64,000 nt of DNA from an uncultured Paracoccaceae bacterium (GCA_943787785.1 CALSNT010000017.1:62001-126000), one strand, 5' to 3'; counted from the first letter of the stretch, positions 38,479 to 48,848 are shown. Notes: a model not told the origin generated them from the letters alone. A program made the numbers and translations.

Positions 38479-39447
38479 ATGAAAAACTACCTAGCTGGAG
38501 CAGTTGTTGCTGCGTCCGTGACCATGGGCGCGAATGCAGCCTATGCTGACTGTGGTGAAGTTTCGATCACCGAGATGGATTGGGCTTCATCGGCCGTTGT
38601 GACTGCGGTCGCTGCGTTCCTGATGGAACAGGGTTACGGATGCGACGTCCAGAAAGTGCCAAGCTCGACCGTGCCTGCGCTTACGTCGCTCGCAGAAACT
38701 GGAGAGCCTGACATCCTGACCGAGGTTTGGGCGAACTCAACGCCGTCTTACCAGGGCCTGATTGACGAGGGTAAATTGGTCGAAGTGGCCGATGTGCTGT
38801 CCGATGGCGGTGTCGAAGCCTGGTGGATCCCAGCTTATCTAGCCGAGTCAAACCCCGAACTGACCACCTGGGAAGGCATCATGGCCAATCCCGCGGCTGT
38901 TGGCGGCAAGTTCCACGATTGTCCGTCAGGCTGGGCCTGCGACATCATCAACAACAACAACCTGAAGGCCGCTGGCATCGAAGGTTCGGGGCTTGAGCGC
39001 TTCCAGCACGGTTCGGGTGAGACGCTGCAGACGTCGATTGCTGCAGCGTACGCTGACAAAGCCCCCTGGTTTGGCTACTACTGGGCGCCGACCGCGGTTC
39101 TGGGCAAATACCCGATGGTTAAGGTCGAAGTCCCCGGCTACGACGCGGAAGGCCACACCTGCAATGGCGACGTCGACTGTGCCAACCCGGTCTTCTCGGC
39201 CTATCCTGCCTCGAAAGTGGCAACCGCTGTATCGAGCACCTTCGCCGAGCGTGAGCCGGAAGTTGTTGAACTGCTGAACAACGTGTCCTTCACCAACGCT
39301 CAGATGGGCGAAGTGCTGGCATGGCGTTTGGACAACAATGCGTCTTACGATGAAGCGGCTGTCTACTTCCTGACCACCTACAAGGACGTCTGGGCCAATT
39401 GGCTGAGCGATGACGCAAAAGCCAAGCTGGCTGCAGTCCTGAACTAA
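38479..39447 (+). CDS. Quaternary-amine ABC transporter, periplasmic binding protein
   Basis: 322 residues with a signal peptide (MKNYLAGAVVAASVTMGANAAYA) and an OpuAC/ProX-type glycine-betaine-binding domain. Tryptophans that could form the aromatic cage occur in MDWASSAVV, EVWANST, AWWIPAY and YYWAPTAV. The set binding protein-permease-ATPase, followed by a dimethylglycine-dehydrogenase-like gene, fits glycine betaine or TMAO (TmoX-type) import. I cannot tell which ligand it binds. The ATG at 38479 is set by AGGGAG; a longer in-frame reading would extend into the IS21 element. Confidence 0.85.
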   Translation: MKNYLAGAVVAASVTMGANAAYADCGEVSITEMDWASSAVVTAVAAFLMEQGYGCDVQKVPSSTVPALTSLAETGEPDILTEVWANSTPSYQGLIDEGKLVEVADVLSDGGVEAWWIPAYLAESNPELTTWEGIMANPAAVGGKFHDCPSGWACDIINNNNLKAAGIEGSGLERFQHGSGETLQTSIAAAYADKAPWFGYYWAPTAVLGKYPMVKVEVPGYDAEGHTCNGDVDCANPVFSAYPASKVATAVSSTFAEREPEVVELLNNVSFTNAQMGEVLAWRLDNNASYDEAAVYFLTTYKDVWANWLSDDAKAKLAAVLN

Positions 39448-39465
39448 TCAGCACCGACTTAACAC

Positions 39466-39501
39466 GAGCCTTCCCGCCCTACGGCGGGAGGGCTCTTTTT
39501 T
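39466..39501 (+). terminator. Intra-operon terminator/attenuator after the binding-protein gene
   Basis: A 13-bp stem with one mismatch (GAGCCTTCCCGCC with GGCGGGAGGGCTC, loop CTAC) followed by six T residues. Located between binding protein and permease, it would allow only part of the transcripts to continue, giving more binding protein than membrane components. Confidence 0.85.
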
Positions 39502-39523
39502 CGGGGTTTCGGGGAGAATTTCG

Positions 39524-40552
39524 ATGGCTTTCTACGACGGTCTGTTCAAGGTGCTTGGTCTTTCAGATTGGTGCGGTGCGGGTGCTTCAAATGCTCCGAT
39601 GTCGATGGCCGACCTGCTGGCGCAAAATACCGGTGAAGAGACCAAGGGTGAGTTCTTTCCATTCCCATCCCTCGACAATCTGAACGAAAGTTGCTCGGGT
39701 ATTATTCAGTCGCGCGATGTCACGAAGGGCATTGAGAATGGATTTCTGGCCGCCAAACCGGCGCTAAAATCGGTATTGGACCCGATCACTCAACCACTTA
39801 GCTGGCTGCTGGACGGCGCGCTTTGGACGTTTGCGACGATCCCTTGGTTCATCATGGTCCCGATCCTGGTGGCAATTTCCTATTACGCGTCACGCTCGAA
39901 GGCTGTCACCGGGTTCGTACTGTTCTCAATTCTGCTGCTTGGTCTGGTCGATCACTACGACGTCGCCATGCAAACCCTGTCGATCATCTTTGTCTGCACC
40001 GGTATTTCCGTGTTGCTCGGCGTGCCGATTGGCATTGCGATGTCGAAATCAGACCGACTGCAACGCAGCGTCGTGCCGGTCTTGGACCTTCTGCAGACGC
40101 TGCCGACGTTCGTCTATCTGATCCCACTTATCTTCCTGTTCTCGGTTACCGAGTCGAAACTCTACGGAATCGCGATCATCCTTTACGCCATCGTCCCGGT
40201 CGTCCGCCTTACCGATCTTGGCATCCGCCTGGTCGACAAAGACGTAATCGAGGCCGCGAATGCATTCGGCATGAATGCCCGCCAAAAACTGGTGAAGGTC
40301 GAGCTGCCGCTGGCGCTGCCCAACATCATGGCTGGGATCAACCAGACGATCATGATGTCGCTGGCGATGGTTGTGATCGCTTCGCTGGTGTCTGCACCGG
40401 GCCTGGGCGTAAACGTCCTTCGCGGTATTCGGAACCTCGAACTGGGCGTCGGCATCGTTGCCGGTATCGGTATCGTGCTGTTGGCCGTCATTCTGGATCG
40501 CGTGTCCAAGGCGGCACTCTCGCGGGTCGACATGACCCACGTCAAACATTGA
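39524..40552 (+). CDS. Quaternary-amine ABC transporter permease
   Basis: 342 residues. About 100 residues at the N-terminus precede a BPD_transp_1 domain with five to six helices and the EAA-like loop EAANAFGMNARQKLVKVELPLALPNIMAGINQ that contacts the ATPase. This is the ProW/OpuAB/TmoW architecture. The start follows GGGGAGAATTTC. Confidence 0.88.
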   Translation: MAFYDGLFKVLGLSDWCGAGASNAPMSMADLLAQNTGEETKGEFFPFPSLDNLNESCSGIIQSRDVTKGIENGFLAAKPALKSVLDPITQPLSWLLDGALWTFATIPWFIMVPILVAISYYASRSKAVTGFVLFSILLLGLVDHYDVAMQTLSIIFVCTGISVLLGVPIGIAMSKSDRLQRSVVPVLDLLQTLPTFVYLIPLIFLFSVTESKLYGIAIILYAIVPVVRLTDLGIRLVDKDVIEAANAFGMNARQKLVKVELPLALPNIMAGINQTIMMSLAMVVIASLVSAPGLGVNVLRGIRNLELGVGIVAGIGIVLLAVILDRVSKAALSRVDMTHVKH

Positions 40553-40562
40553 TAGGCTGACC

Positions 40563-41600
40563 ATGACCAAAGAACCAAAAGTCAGCCTGCGCGGGCTCTA
40601 CAAAATTTTTGGAGCAAAGGACGAAGCTATCTTACACCACGTTCAGGCCGGAATGAGTAAAGAAGACCTGTTGGTCCAGCATCATCACGTTCTAGGGCTT
40701 CAGGACATTAACGTTGATATGCAGGCGGGCGAAATCACGGTGGTGATGGGGCTTTCCGGGTCAGGCAAATCAACTCTGATCCGCCACCTGAACCGGCTGA
40801 TAGACCCGACGGCTGGCGAAATACTGGTGGACGGCGAAGACGTCATGGCGCTCTCCGAAACAGGATTGCGGAGCCTTCGCCAGAACAAGATGTCAATGGT
40901 ATTCCAGAAGTTCGCGCTTTTGCCGCACCGGACGGTGCTGCAGAACGCCGGACTTGCTCTGGCCGTACGCGGAGAGGACGCGGCGACGTGTAACGCCGAG
41001 GCCAGCAAGTGGTTGGACCGTGTCGGGCTGAAAGGTTACGAGAACCACTATCCCGCGCAACTGTCAGGCGGCATGCAGCAGCGTGTCGGCATCGCGCGTG
41101 CGCTGACCGCCAATACCGATATCATGCTTATGGACGAGGCGTTCTCGGCCCTCGACCCGCTGATCCGAACCGACATGCAGAACCTTCTGCTGGAATTGCA
41201 GGAGGAACTGCACAAGACGATTGTATTTATCACCCACGATCTGGACGAAGCTTTGAAACTGGCCGATCACCTCGTGATCCTGAAAGATGGCGCAGTCGTC
41301 CAGCAGGGCGAGCCGCAGGGCATACTGATGAACCCATCCGATCCCTACATCGAAGACTTTGTCAGCGACATCAATCGCGCCCGCGTCCTGCGTGTGAAGT
41401 CGGTCATGGAACCACTGACCGGAACCGAGTTTGCGGGCGATGTCAGCCTGCACGACAATCTGGAATCGATGATTGCGCGCTCTGGTGGGGACACGACGTT
41501 GCACTACCGTGTCATGGATGGCGATGCGCCCGTCGGAGAGTTGCACATGCGCGATCTGGTCAAGGCGTTGGTGCCGCGACTGTCCTCAGGCGACGCCTGA
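40563..41600 (+). CDS. Quaternary-amine ABC transporter ATP-binding protein
   Basis: 345 residues of the ProV/OpuAA type. The extra N-terminal helix region (HHVQAGMSKEDLLVQHHHVLGL) is characteristic of betaine importers. Walker A MGLSGSGKSTLIRHL, Q-loop MVFQKFALLPHRTV, signature LSGGMQQRVGIARAL and Walker B IMLMDEAFSALDPL are intact. The C-terminus (about 270-345) is CBS-like and shortened. Confidence 0.9.
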   Translation: MTKEPKVSLRGLYKIFGAKDEAILHHVQAGMSKEDLLVQHHHVLGLQDINVDMQAGEITVVMGLSGSGKSTLIRHLNRLIDPTAGEILVDGEDVMALSETGLRSLRQNKMSMVFQKFALLPHRTVLQNAGLALAVRGEDAATCNAEASKWLDRVGLKGYENHYPAQLSGGMQQRVGIARALTANTDIMLMDEAFSALDPLIRTDMQNLLLELQEELHKTIVFITHDLDEALKLADHLVILKDGAVVQQGEPQGILMNPSDPYIEDFVSDINRARVLRVKSVMEPLTGTEFAGDVSLHDNLESMIARSGGDTTLHYRVMDGDAPVGELHMRDLVKALVPRLSSGDA

Positions 41601-41836
41601 GCCGGGTCGTGCGTGTCTTGCCTCAGTTGACGTTGGCAACCGCGCGCATTGCGAGATGATCCGCACGCTCTAACGCAGAAATGCCAGTCGTCGCAATCGT
41701 TCCACGCGGCAACTTTTCGCACGTCGCAAATCGCCTCGCTCTTCGCCAATTTTCAAGCCATCGCGCCGAAAAACGGCTTTGCGCCTGCACGCGAATCCAC
41801 TAGCTGTCGGTAACTTGGGGACGCAGAGGCAATCTT

Positions 41837-44272
41837 ATGAAATCGCACACTCGTGTCGTCGTCATTGGCGGCGGAATCGCTGGCTGCTCGACCCTGTACC
41901 ATCTGACCCAGGAAGGCTGGAGCGACGTTGTTCTTGTCGAACGCAACGAGCTGACATCGGGCACGACCTGGCACTCTGCAGCACAGGTGACGAATTTCGG
42001 GATGAACCAGACGATGGTTGGCCTCAAGACCCATTCAATCAACCTGTACAAGGACTTGCGCGACGATCCTGACTATCCGGTCAGCTACAACTACGGTGAC
42101 GGTGGCATTCGCCTTGCCAACACCGAGGCGCAAATGGATGGCTATCGCCATTTCGCCTCGATGGCGCGCGGCATGGGTGTTGAGTTCGAGGTTATCGACG
42201 CCGCCGAATGTGCGCGGCGGCACCCGCTGATCTCAACGGACAATCTGCTTGGCGGCCTATGGGACGGCAATGACGGCGACATCGACCCGGCGCAGTTGTG
42301 CCAGGCCCTGGCACGCCGGGCCAGAAAGGCCGGGGCCGAGGTCTATCGCAACACGCCCGTGACCGCTCTGACCCAGCACAAGGATCACAGCTGGACGGTG
42401 CACACAGATCAAGGCGACATCACCTGTGAAATCGTCGTCAACGCAGGCGGCTACCGCGTTAACGAGGTTGGTGCGATGATGGGTGTCGAACACCCCGTCA
42501 CCTCGATGGAACACCAGTACTTTGTCACCGAGGAGATACCGGCAATCCGGGATGCGGGGCACCGAATGCCGCTGCTGCGGTGTCCGATCAGCGACTACTA
42601 CTGCCGCCAGGAAAAGAACGGGCTGCTGGTCGGCTTCTACGAACAGGACTGCAAGACCTGGGGCATGGACGGGATCGACCCGCATTTCGTCAACGCCCTG
42701 TGTCCAGATGATCTTGATCGGATCGCCGACGTCCTCGAAGGCGCGTTCGAGCGGATGCCTGCGCTTACCGAGGTCGGCATCCATACCATGGTCAACGGCC
42801 CCATTACCTACACGATTGATGGCGCACCTTTGGTCGGCCCAATTCCGGGCAAACGCAACGCTTTCTGCTGTATCGGCCTGCGCGCCGGTGTCGGCGAGGG
42901 CGGCGGACATGGTTGGCTTCTGGCGCAGCAGATCGTCCATGGTGAGGCGTGCTATGACACTTGGTGCATCGACCCGCGCCGCTTCACCGGCTACGCCAAT
43001 GTCGAACTTACTGCGTTGAAGGCCATCGAAGACTACCAGAACGAATTCCGCTTTCATTTCCCGAACGAGCATCGCCCCGCTGGCAGGATGGCCAAAACGA
43101 CACCGCTCACCCCGATCCTAGCCGCGGAAGGTGCGGAATTCGCGGTCGTCAACGGCTGGGAACGTGCGGAATTTTATAAGCCAACCGCCGGTTTTGAAGT
43201 CACTCACGGGTTCAATTTTGACGAATCCTTCCCGGTCGTGGCCGCCGAGGTCGAAGGCGTCCAAAACGCCGTGGGCTTGTGTGAAGTGAATGGATTCAAT
43301 CGCTTCGAGATAACCGGCGCAGACGCACATTCCTTCCTTGATCGGGTCATATGCGGAAGGTTGCAACGACGCGAAGGCCGTGTTGGGCTTAGCTATCTGC
43401 TCAACGATCACAGCATGCTCAAAGCCGAAGCAACCATCGCGAATCTTCCGGCTTCGCCGACAGGGCCATCCCGGATCTGGTACGGCTCGGCAGCCGCTGC
43501 CGAGTTCCACGACATGGACTGGTTGACCCAGCATATTGGTGCGGATGAAGATGTCAGCATTCGGTCCCTCACCAACGATATGACGATCCTCGTTGTTGCG
43601 GGGCCGAAATCGCGCAAGATCATGCAGACCGTCAGCCGCGCAGACTGGTCCCCGACCGCCTTTCCATGGTTGTCCGTGCGAGAATGCTTCATCGGATATG
43701 CTCCGGCCACCGTGATGGCGGTCAGCTTCAGCGGCGAGCTTGCCTATGAAATACACGTCCCGAATGCGTCTCTTTTTGCCGCTTACACAGCCCTGCGCGA
43801 GGCTGGCGAACCTCATGGTCTGCGGCTGTTTGGCGGCCATGCGGTAGACTCTATGCGTCTCGAAAAGGGTTTTCTGCACTGGAAGGCCGACATCCTGACT
43901 GAGTTTGATCCATTCGAAACCGGTTTGTCCCGCTTTGTTCAGATGGAGAAACCTGACTTCGTCGGGAAGGCCGCCCTGGCCGACCGTCTGACCAAGGGAC
44001 ATGAAAAGCAATTGGTCACCTTGGAACTCGATGATGATCGTTCGCCCGCGCATGGCGGCGCGTCCGTGATGGCAGGCGACCGCGTTGTCGGCACGGTCAC
44101 GTCAGGCGGCTACGGCCATCGGGTCAAGAAGAACCTTGCCTACGCTTTTGTAGACACGAGCGTTTCCGAAGTGGGAAGCGCGCAACAAATCGACGTGCTG
44201 GGACGGTTGGTACCTGCAACGGTCTGCAAAAGCGGCCTGTATGACGAAAGTTTTGCACTATTGCGCGGTTAA
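41837..44272 (+). CDS. Dimethylglycine/sarcosine dehydrogenase-like flavoprotein
   Basis: 811 residues: an N-terminal DAO-type FAD domain (VVVIGGGIAGCSTLYHL) with His46 in SGTTWHSAAQV, the position of the covalently bound FAD in this family. Then follow an FAO_M region and a C-terminal GcvT-like folate domain (about 430-811: FDESFPVVAAEVEGV, ELAYEIHVPNASL, EKGFLHWKADI). Such enzymes N-demethylate dimethylglycine or sarcosine and pass the one-carbon unit to tetrahydrofolate. It lies directly after the betaine/TMAO-type transporter, so a methylated-amine substrate is likely; which one is inference. Confidence 0.85.
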   Translation: MKSHTRVVVIGGGIAGCSTLYHLTQEGWSDVVLVERNELTSGTTWHSAAQVTNFGMNQTMVGLKTHSINLYKDLRDDPDYPVSYNYGDGGIRLANTEAQMDGYRHFASMARGMGVEFEVIDAAECARRHPLISTDNLLGGLWDGNDGDIDPAQLCQALARRARKAGAEVYRNTPVTALTQHKDHSWTVHTDQGDITCEIVVNAGGYRVNEVGAMMGVEHPVTSMEHQYFVTEEIPAIRDAGHRMPLLRCPISDYYCRQEKNGLLVGFYEQDCKTWGMDGIDPHFVNALCPDDLDRIADVLEGAFERMPALTEVGIHTMVNGPITYTIDGAPLVGPIPGKRNAFCCIGLRAGVGEGGGHGWLLAQQIVHGEACYDTWCIDPRRFTGYANVELTALKAIEDYQNEFRFHFPNEHRPAGRMAKTTPLTPILAAEGAEFAVVNGWERAEFYKPTAGFEVTHGFNFDESFPVVAAEVEGVQNAVGLCEVNGFNRFEITGADAHSFLDRVICGRLQRREGRVGLSYLLNDHSMLKAEATIANLPASPTGPSRIWYGSAAAAEFHDMDWLTQHIGADEDVSIRSLTNDMTILVVAGPKSRKIMQTVSRADWSPTAFPWLSVRECFIGYAPATVMAVSFSGELAYEIHVPNASLFAAYTALREAGEPHGLRLFGGHAVDSMRLEKGFLHWKADILTEFDPFETGLSRFVQMEKPDFVGKAALADRLTKGHEKQLVTLELDDDRSPAHGGASVMAGDRVVGTVTSGGYGHRVKKNLAYAFVDTSVSEVGSAQQIDVLGRLVPATVCKSGLYDESFALLRG

Positions 44273-44434
44273 GGCCTTTGCGAGGCGTCTCCTCGACCGC
44301 CCGGGCAGGAATCCCGCTGAGGCGCTCATACATCCAGCTACACCATCCAGCTACGCCAACAGCGTTGCGTCGCGCCGCAGCCCAATCTACGCTGCTGGCA
44401 CAGCTTCGAAAAAACGTATCTGGGAGGATCAACG

Positions 44435-45457
44435 ATGAATTCATACAAAATGATGCTTGGCGCGGCAGCGCTTGCAATCGGCAGCACCGGCGCGGCGCAA
44501 GCTGAAAAGCTGACACTCTATTGTAGCGCGCAAGAAGACTGGTGCCAGCTGATGGCCAACAGCTTTCAGGATGCAACTGGTGTAGAAGTCGCGATGACCC
44601 GTAAGTCGTCCGGTGAAACATTCGCCCAGATCAAGGCGGAAAGTTCGAACCCCAAGGGCGACGTCTGGTGGGGCGGTACCGGTGACCCGCATCTGCAGGC
44701 AGCCGAGGAAGGTTTGACCGCTGAATACATCTCGCCGATGCGCGATCAACTGCACCCTTGGGCGATTTCGCAGGCCGAAAGTGCTGGTAACAAGACTATC
44801 GGCATCTATTCCGGCGCACTGGGCTACGGCTTCAATACCGAGCTTTTGGCCGCCAACAACCTGCCCGAGCCGACCAGTTGGGCCGATCTGACGAAGCCGG
44901 AATTCAAGGGCCACGTTCAGATGGCGAATCCAAATTCATCAGGGACGGCCTACACCACGCTGGCCACGATGATGCAGCTGTTCGGTGAAGACGGCGGCTT
45001 TGACTACATGAAATCACTGCATGCGAACATCAACCAGTACACCAAGTCCGGCTCGGCCCCGATCAAGGCGGCGGGTCGTGGTGAGACCACCGTCGGAATT
45101 GTGTTCATGCATGACGCAGTGAAGCAGGCGGTCGCTGGCTTCCCGATCACGGTCGTCGCTCCGGCTGAAGGAACCGGTTTCGAGATCGGTTCGATGTCGA
45201 TCATCGACGGCGCCCGCAACATGGACGAAGCAAAACAGTTCTATGACTGGGCGCTGAGTGCCGATGCACAGAATCTGGCGCTGCGGGTCAACGCATTTCA
45301 GGTCCCATCCAACATGGGTGCAGAGACCTCGGACGCGGCGCCTGACATGAGCGCGATCAAGTTGATCGACTATGACTTCAAAACCTACGGGTCGTCCGAG
45401 ACGCGCAAGCGCCTGTTAAAAAAATGGGACGACGACGTCTCGACGCTGCCTCAGTAA
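44435..45457 (+). CDS. COG1840-type ABC transporter substrate-binding protein
   Basis: 340 residues with a signal peptide (cleavage after AAQA). Followed by LTLYCSAQEDWCQLMANSFQDATGVEV, GDVWWGGTGDPHLQAAEEG, NPNSSGTAYTTLATMMQ and GSAPIKAAGRGETTVGIVFMHDA, typical of the iron/aminoethylphosphonate (FbpA/PhnS-like) cluster. Two early cysteines (YCSAQEDWC) could form a disulfide. The ligand is not predictable from sequence; Fe(III) is only the traditional name. Strong GGGAGG site. Confidence 0.85.
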   Translation: MNSYKMMLGAAALAIGSTGAAQAEKLTLYCSAQEDWCQLMANSFQDATGVEVAMTRKSSGETFAQIKAESSNPKGDVWWGGTGDPHLQAAEEGLTAEYISPMRDQLHPWAISQAESAGNKTIGIYSGALGYGFNTELLAANNLPEPTSWADLTKPEFKGHVQMANPNSSGTAYTTLATMMQLFGEDGGFDYMKSLHANINQYTKSGSAPIKAAGRGETTVGIVFMHDAVKQAVAGFPITVVAPAEGTGFEIGSMSIIDGARNMDEAKQFYDWALSADAQNLALRVNAFQVPSNMGAETSDAAPDMSAIKLIDYDFKTYGSSETRKRLLKKWDDDVSTLPQ

Positions 45458-45469
45458 ATCGCACCAAAC

Positions 45470-47683
45470 GTGCGTCAACTGACGAGCGAAAGAACCACCC
45501 ATCCGGTTTTGATCTTCTGGATCATCGTCGGGTGGGCGGGATTTCTCCTCCTTCCATGGTATGGGATTGAGGATTTTTTTACATTTGAATGGCTGATCGA
45601 CGGCTATCCGTTTGATGAGGACTACGCGCCTGCGGGCTTCCTGATCGCGCAGGGCGAGAAGTTATGGCTTGCGCCGCTGATCATTCCGCTTGTGCTGTCG
45701 CTGTTTGCACTTGGCAAACCCAAAACCCATCCGGCATTCAGCCGATTTCTGATCCTCGCCGGGGCTTTGGGCTTTGGCTGGCTGATTATTCAGGGCTTCG
45801 CCATCGGCATCCGGGGCTTCAACGCCGACTGGCTGCGCGCCCTGTTCGGTGACCTCGACGACAGGCAATTCGGCATGGGCTATGGCGCACTGATCTGCGC
45901 GGCGAGCTTCCTGTTTTTGTTCACTCAAGGCATCGCAGCACGCGGCGCGATCAATGGCGATGTCTTCGTCGTCAGCTCGATCGGCGGGATCGTCGTCATT
46001 GTCACCGCCTTCGTGTTCTTCCCCATTGCCAAGATGCTTACCGCTGCCTTCATCACCGAGGACGGCGGCTATTCGGCGGAGGTCTTTGCCTCGAAGTTTT
46101 TCGATGACCGGCTTTGGGGCTTGGGATGCCTGAGCGGCGCACGCTGCGGAGTCGCGTGGAACTCACTTTTCCTTGCCGTTCTGGTCGGACTTATCACCAC
46201 GGTTCTGGGCCTGATTTTCGCGCTTGTGGTGACCCGGTCCGGCTTTCGCCACAAGCGAGCGCTACGCGCGCTGACGGTTCTGCCGATCATTACGCCGCCA
46301 TTTGTAATCGGGTTGGCCCTGATCCTGCTGTTCGGTCTGTCCGGGTCGGTCACTGTCTTCTTTGCCGATGTCATCGGCATCCAGCCAACGCGCTGGCTAT
46401 ACGGTTTGCCCGGAGTGCTGATCGCGCAGACATTAGCGTTCACCCCAATTGCCTTTCTGGTACTTATTGGAGTTGTCGAAGGGGTGTCCCCGTCGATGGA
46501 AGAAGCCGCGCAAACGCTTCGCGCCAGCAAGTGGCAGGTATTCAAGACCATCAGCCTGCCGCTGATGCGCCCCGGTCTGGCAAATGCCTTCCTGCTGGGC
46601 TTCATCGAAAGCATGGCCGACTTTGGCAACCCGCTTGTGTTAGGTGGCAATTTCGATGTGCTGAGTACCGAAATCTTCTTCGCCATCGTCGGCGCACAAT
46701 ATGATCAGGGCAAAGCCGCGGTGCTGGCAATGGTCCTGCTGTGCTTCACGCTGGGTGCGTTCTATGCGCAGCGGTTCTGGCTGGGCAAGAAAAGCTACAC
46801 CACCGTGTCGGGAAAGGGCGACAGCGGCGTGCATCCGCAGATGCCGCGCGCCCTTTCGATCCCGGTTCTGGCGCTCGCCATGCTCTGGGCGGTGTTCACC
46901 ATGGTTGTCTATGCGATGATCTTCTACGGCTCGGTGGTTGAGCTTTGGGGGGTCAACAACACGCTGACGTTCAAGCATTATGTCACCGCGTTTTCGTTCC
47001 GGATCGAGGAGGCCGGCATTCGCTGGTCCGGGGCTGCCTGGGACAGTTTCTGGACGACGCTCAAGATCGCCGCGACTGCCGCCCCGCTGACCGCCATCGT
47101 CGGTCTAATCACGGCCTATCTGCTGACCCGCCAGACATTCGCCGGGAAGAACGCCTTCGAGTTCGGTACCATGCTGAGTTTCGCCATCCCCGGAACCGTC
47201 ATCGGCGTGAGTTACATCCTCGCCTTCAACGTCCCGCCGATCGAGATCACCGGAACCGGCATCATCCTTGTCGTCAGTTTCATTTTCCGCAACATGCCGG
47301 TCGGTGTGCGCGCGGGGATCGCCAGCATGTCGCAACTGGATAAATCGCTGGACGAAAGCAGCCTGACCCTTGGCGCGAATTCCTGGCAGACGTTCCGGCG
47401 GATCATTCTGCCGTTGCTCAGGCCCGCGATTCTGGCGGCGCTCGTCTACAGCTTCGTGCGCGCGATGACGGCGATTTCGGCGGTGATCTTTCTGGTCTCG
47501 GCAGAATACGACATGGCAACCAGCTATATCATCGGGCGGGTCGAAAATAACGACTACGGCCTCGCCATCGCCTATTCCACCACGCTGATCTTCGTGATGC
47601 TTGCCGCCGTTGGCGCGATGCAGCTGATCGTGGGGCGGACCGAAATCGGGCGCCGGATGAGCCAGTCAAGAACGAATGTCTGA
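45470..47683 (+). CDS. Fused ABC transporter permease (FbpB-like)
   Basis: 737 residues made of two BPD_transp_1 domains in one chain with about 12-14 helices. The two ATPase-contact loops are EEAAQTLRASKWQVFKTISLPLMRPGLANAF and DESSLTLGANSWQTFRRIILPLLRPAILAAL. It begins with GTG 12 bases after the binding-protein stop. Works with the flanking binding protein and ATPase. Confidence 0.9.
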   Translation: MRQLTSERTTHPVLIFWIIVGWAGFLLLPWYGIEDFFTFEWLIDGYPFDEDYAPAGFLIAQGEKLWLAPLIIPLVLSLFALGKPKTHPAFSRFLILAGALGFGWLIIQGFAIGIRGFNADWLRALFGDLDDRQFGMGYGALICAASFLFLFTQGIAARGAINGDVFVVSSIGGIVVIVTAFVFFPIAKMLTAAFITEDGGYSAEVFASKFFDDRLWGLGCLSGARCGVAWNSLFLAVLVGLITTVLGLIFALVVTRSGFRHKRALRALTVLPIITPPFVIGLALILLFGLSGSVTVFFADVIGIQPTRWLYGLPGVLIAQTLAFTPIAFLVLIGVVEGVSPSMEEAAQTLRASKWQVFKTISLPLMRPGLANAFLLGFIESMADFGNPLVLGGNFDVLSTEIFFAIVGAQYDQGKAAVLAMVLLCFTLGAFYAQRFWLGKKSYTTVSGKGDSGVHPQMPRALSIPVLALAMLWAVFTMVVYAMIFYGSVVELWGVNNTLTFKHYVTAFSFRIEEAGIRWSGAAWDSFWTTLKIAATAAPLTAIVGLITAYLLTRQTFAGKNAFEFGTMLSFAIPGTVIGVSYILAFNVPPIEITGTGIILVVSFIFRNMPVGVRAGIASMSQLDKSLDESSLTLGANSWQTFRRIILPLLRPAILAALVYSFVRAMTAISAVIFLVSAEYDMATSYIIGRVENNDYGLAIAYSTTLIFVMLAAVGAMQLIVGRTEIGRRMSQSRTNV

Positions 47684-47695
47684 GGGGATGCAGCG

Positions 47696-48760
47696 ATGAA
47701 AATCAATTCCAAGGCGGCCCCGGTCAGCTTTCGCAATGTCACCAAGGTCTACGGCAAGGATGTGGTCGCCGTGGATGACATCAACCTGGAGATCGAGGCG
47801 GGCAAACTGGTCACTCTGCTGGGTCCGTCGGGCTGCGGCAAGACCACAACGCTCCGGATGATCGCCGGGCTGGAAATGGCGACCAAGGGCGCGATTTTCA
47901 TCGGCGACCGCGATGTGACGCTTTTGCCCGCCACCGACCGCGACGTGTCGATGGTGTTCCAGTCCTACGCTTTGTTCCCGCATATGAGCGTTATGGAAAA
48001 TGTCTCGTATGGTCTCGGCTTTTCCGGCTTCGACAAATCCGAGACACGGGATCGCGCGAGGCAGGGCCTCGAACTTGTTGGACTGAAGGGATACGGGGGC
48101 CGACTGCCTTCGGAGCTGTCTGGCGGACAGCAACAGCGGGTGGCGGTGGCGCGCGCTCTGGTTCTTGAACCCCAAGTGTTGCTGTTCGATGAACCACTAT
48201 CAAACCTCGACGCCAAACTACGCCGTCAGGTGCGCGAAGACATACGCGAGATCCAACAAAACCTCGGCCTGACGGTGGTTTACGTGACCCACGACCAGGA
48301 AGAGGCGCTGGCCGTATCCGATGAAATCGTCGTTATGCGCAATGCTGGCATCGCGCAAATCGGATCACCGCGCGACCTCTATGACGCGCCGGCGGACCGG
48401 TTCGTTGCGGATTTCATTGGCGAGGCGAACATCATCCCTTGCGAGATTACTTCGGTCGACGGCGACAAAGCGACCATCGACATTGCTGGCTTCCACCACA
48501 GCCTGCCAGCGCGCGGATTGCCGGTGGGCGCAGCACAGCTGGCCGTGCGTCCTACCCGGCTGGTCTTGGGTGCGACCGAGGGTTTGCCGATGGAGGTCAA
48601 AAAGGCCACCTACGTCGGCAGCCGCATGGAATACACGCTAACCGCGCCATTCGCGACGCTGTTTGCCGTCAGCGAGGATGTAGACACTCCACTGGATGTA
48701 GGAGCCACGGTAACCGTCGGGCTGGCCCGCATCGGGCCGGTGCTTCTGGCAGCCGGTTAG
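47696..48760 (+). CDS. ABC transporter ATP-binding protein (FbpC/PotA-like)
   Basis: 354 residues: Walker A LGPSGCGKTTTLRMIAG, Q-loop MVFQSYALFPHMSV, signature LSGGQQQRVAVARAL, Walker B VLLFDEPLSNLD, H-loop YVTHDQEEA and a C-terminal TOBE domain (LAVRPTRLVLG...). Third gene of the COG1840 importer, with GAGGGGATG before the start. Confidence 0.92.
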   Translation: MKINSKAAPVSFRNVTKVYGKDVVAVDDINLEIEAGKLVTLLGPSGCGKTTTLRMIAGLEMATKGAIFIGDRDVTLLPATDRDVSMVFQSYALFPHMSVMENVSYGLGFSGFDKSETRDRARQGLELVGLKGYGGRLPSELSGGQQQRVAVARALVLEPQVLLFDEPLSNLDAKLRRQVREDIREIQQNLGLTVVYVTHDQEEALAVSDEIVVMRNAGIAQIGSPRDLYDAPADRFVADFIGEANIIPCEITSVDGDKATIDIAGFHHSLPARGLPVGAAQLAVRPTRLVLGATEGLPMEVKKATYVGSRMEYTLTAPFATLFAVSEDVDTPLDVGATVTVGLARIGPVLLAAG

Positions 48761-48848
48761 ATCCTGACCAGCGGTTTGCACAGAATGCCATTGGCACCAC
48801 CACGGCGCTGCGTCAGAACGAGATCATAGCGACACTGAGGGTTTTACC

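Noticed and set aside
44435-48760. Specific assignment as an iron(III) transporter fbpABC
   Set aside because: The binding-protein family covers iron, phosphonates and other ligands; no clear iron-ligand tyrosine pair or iron-regulatory site could be established.
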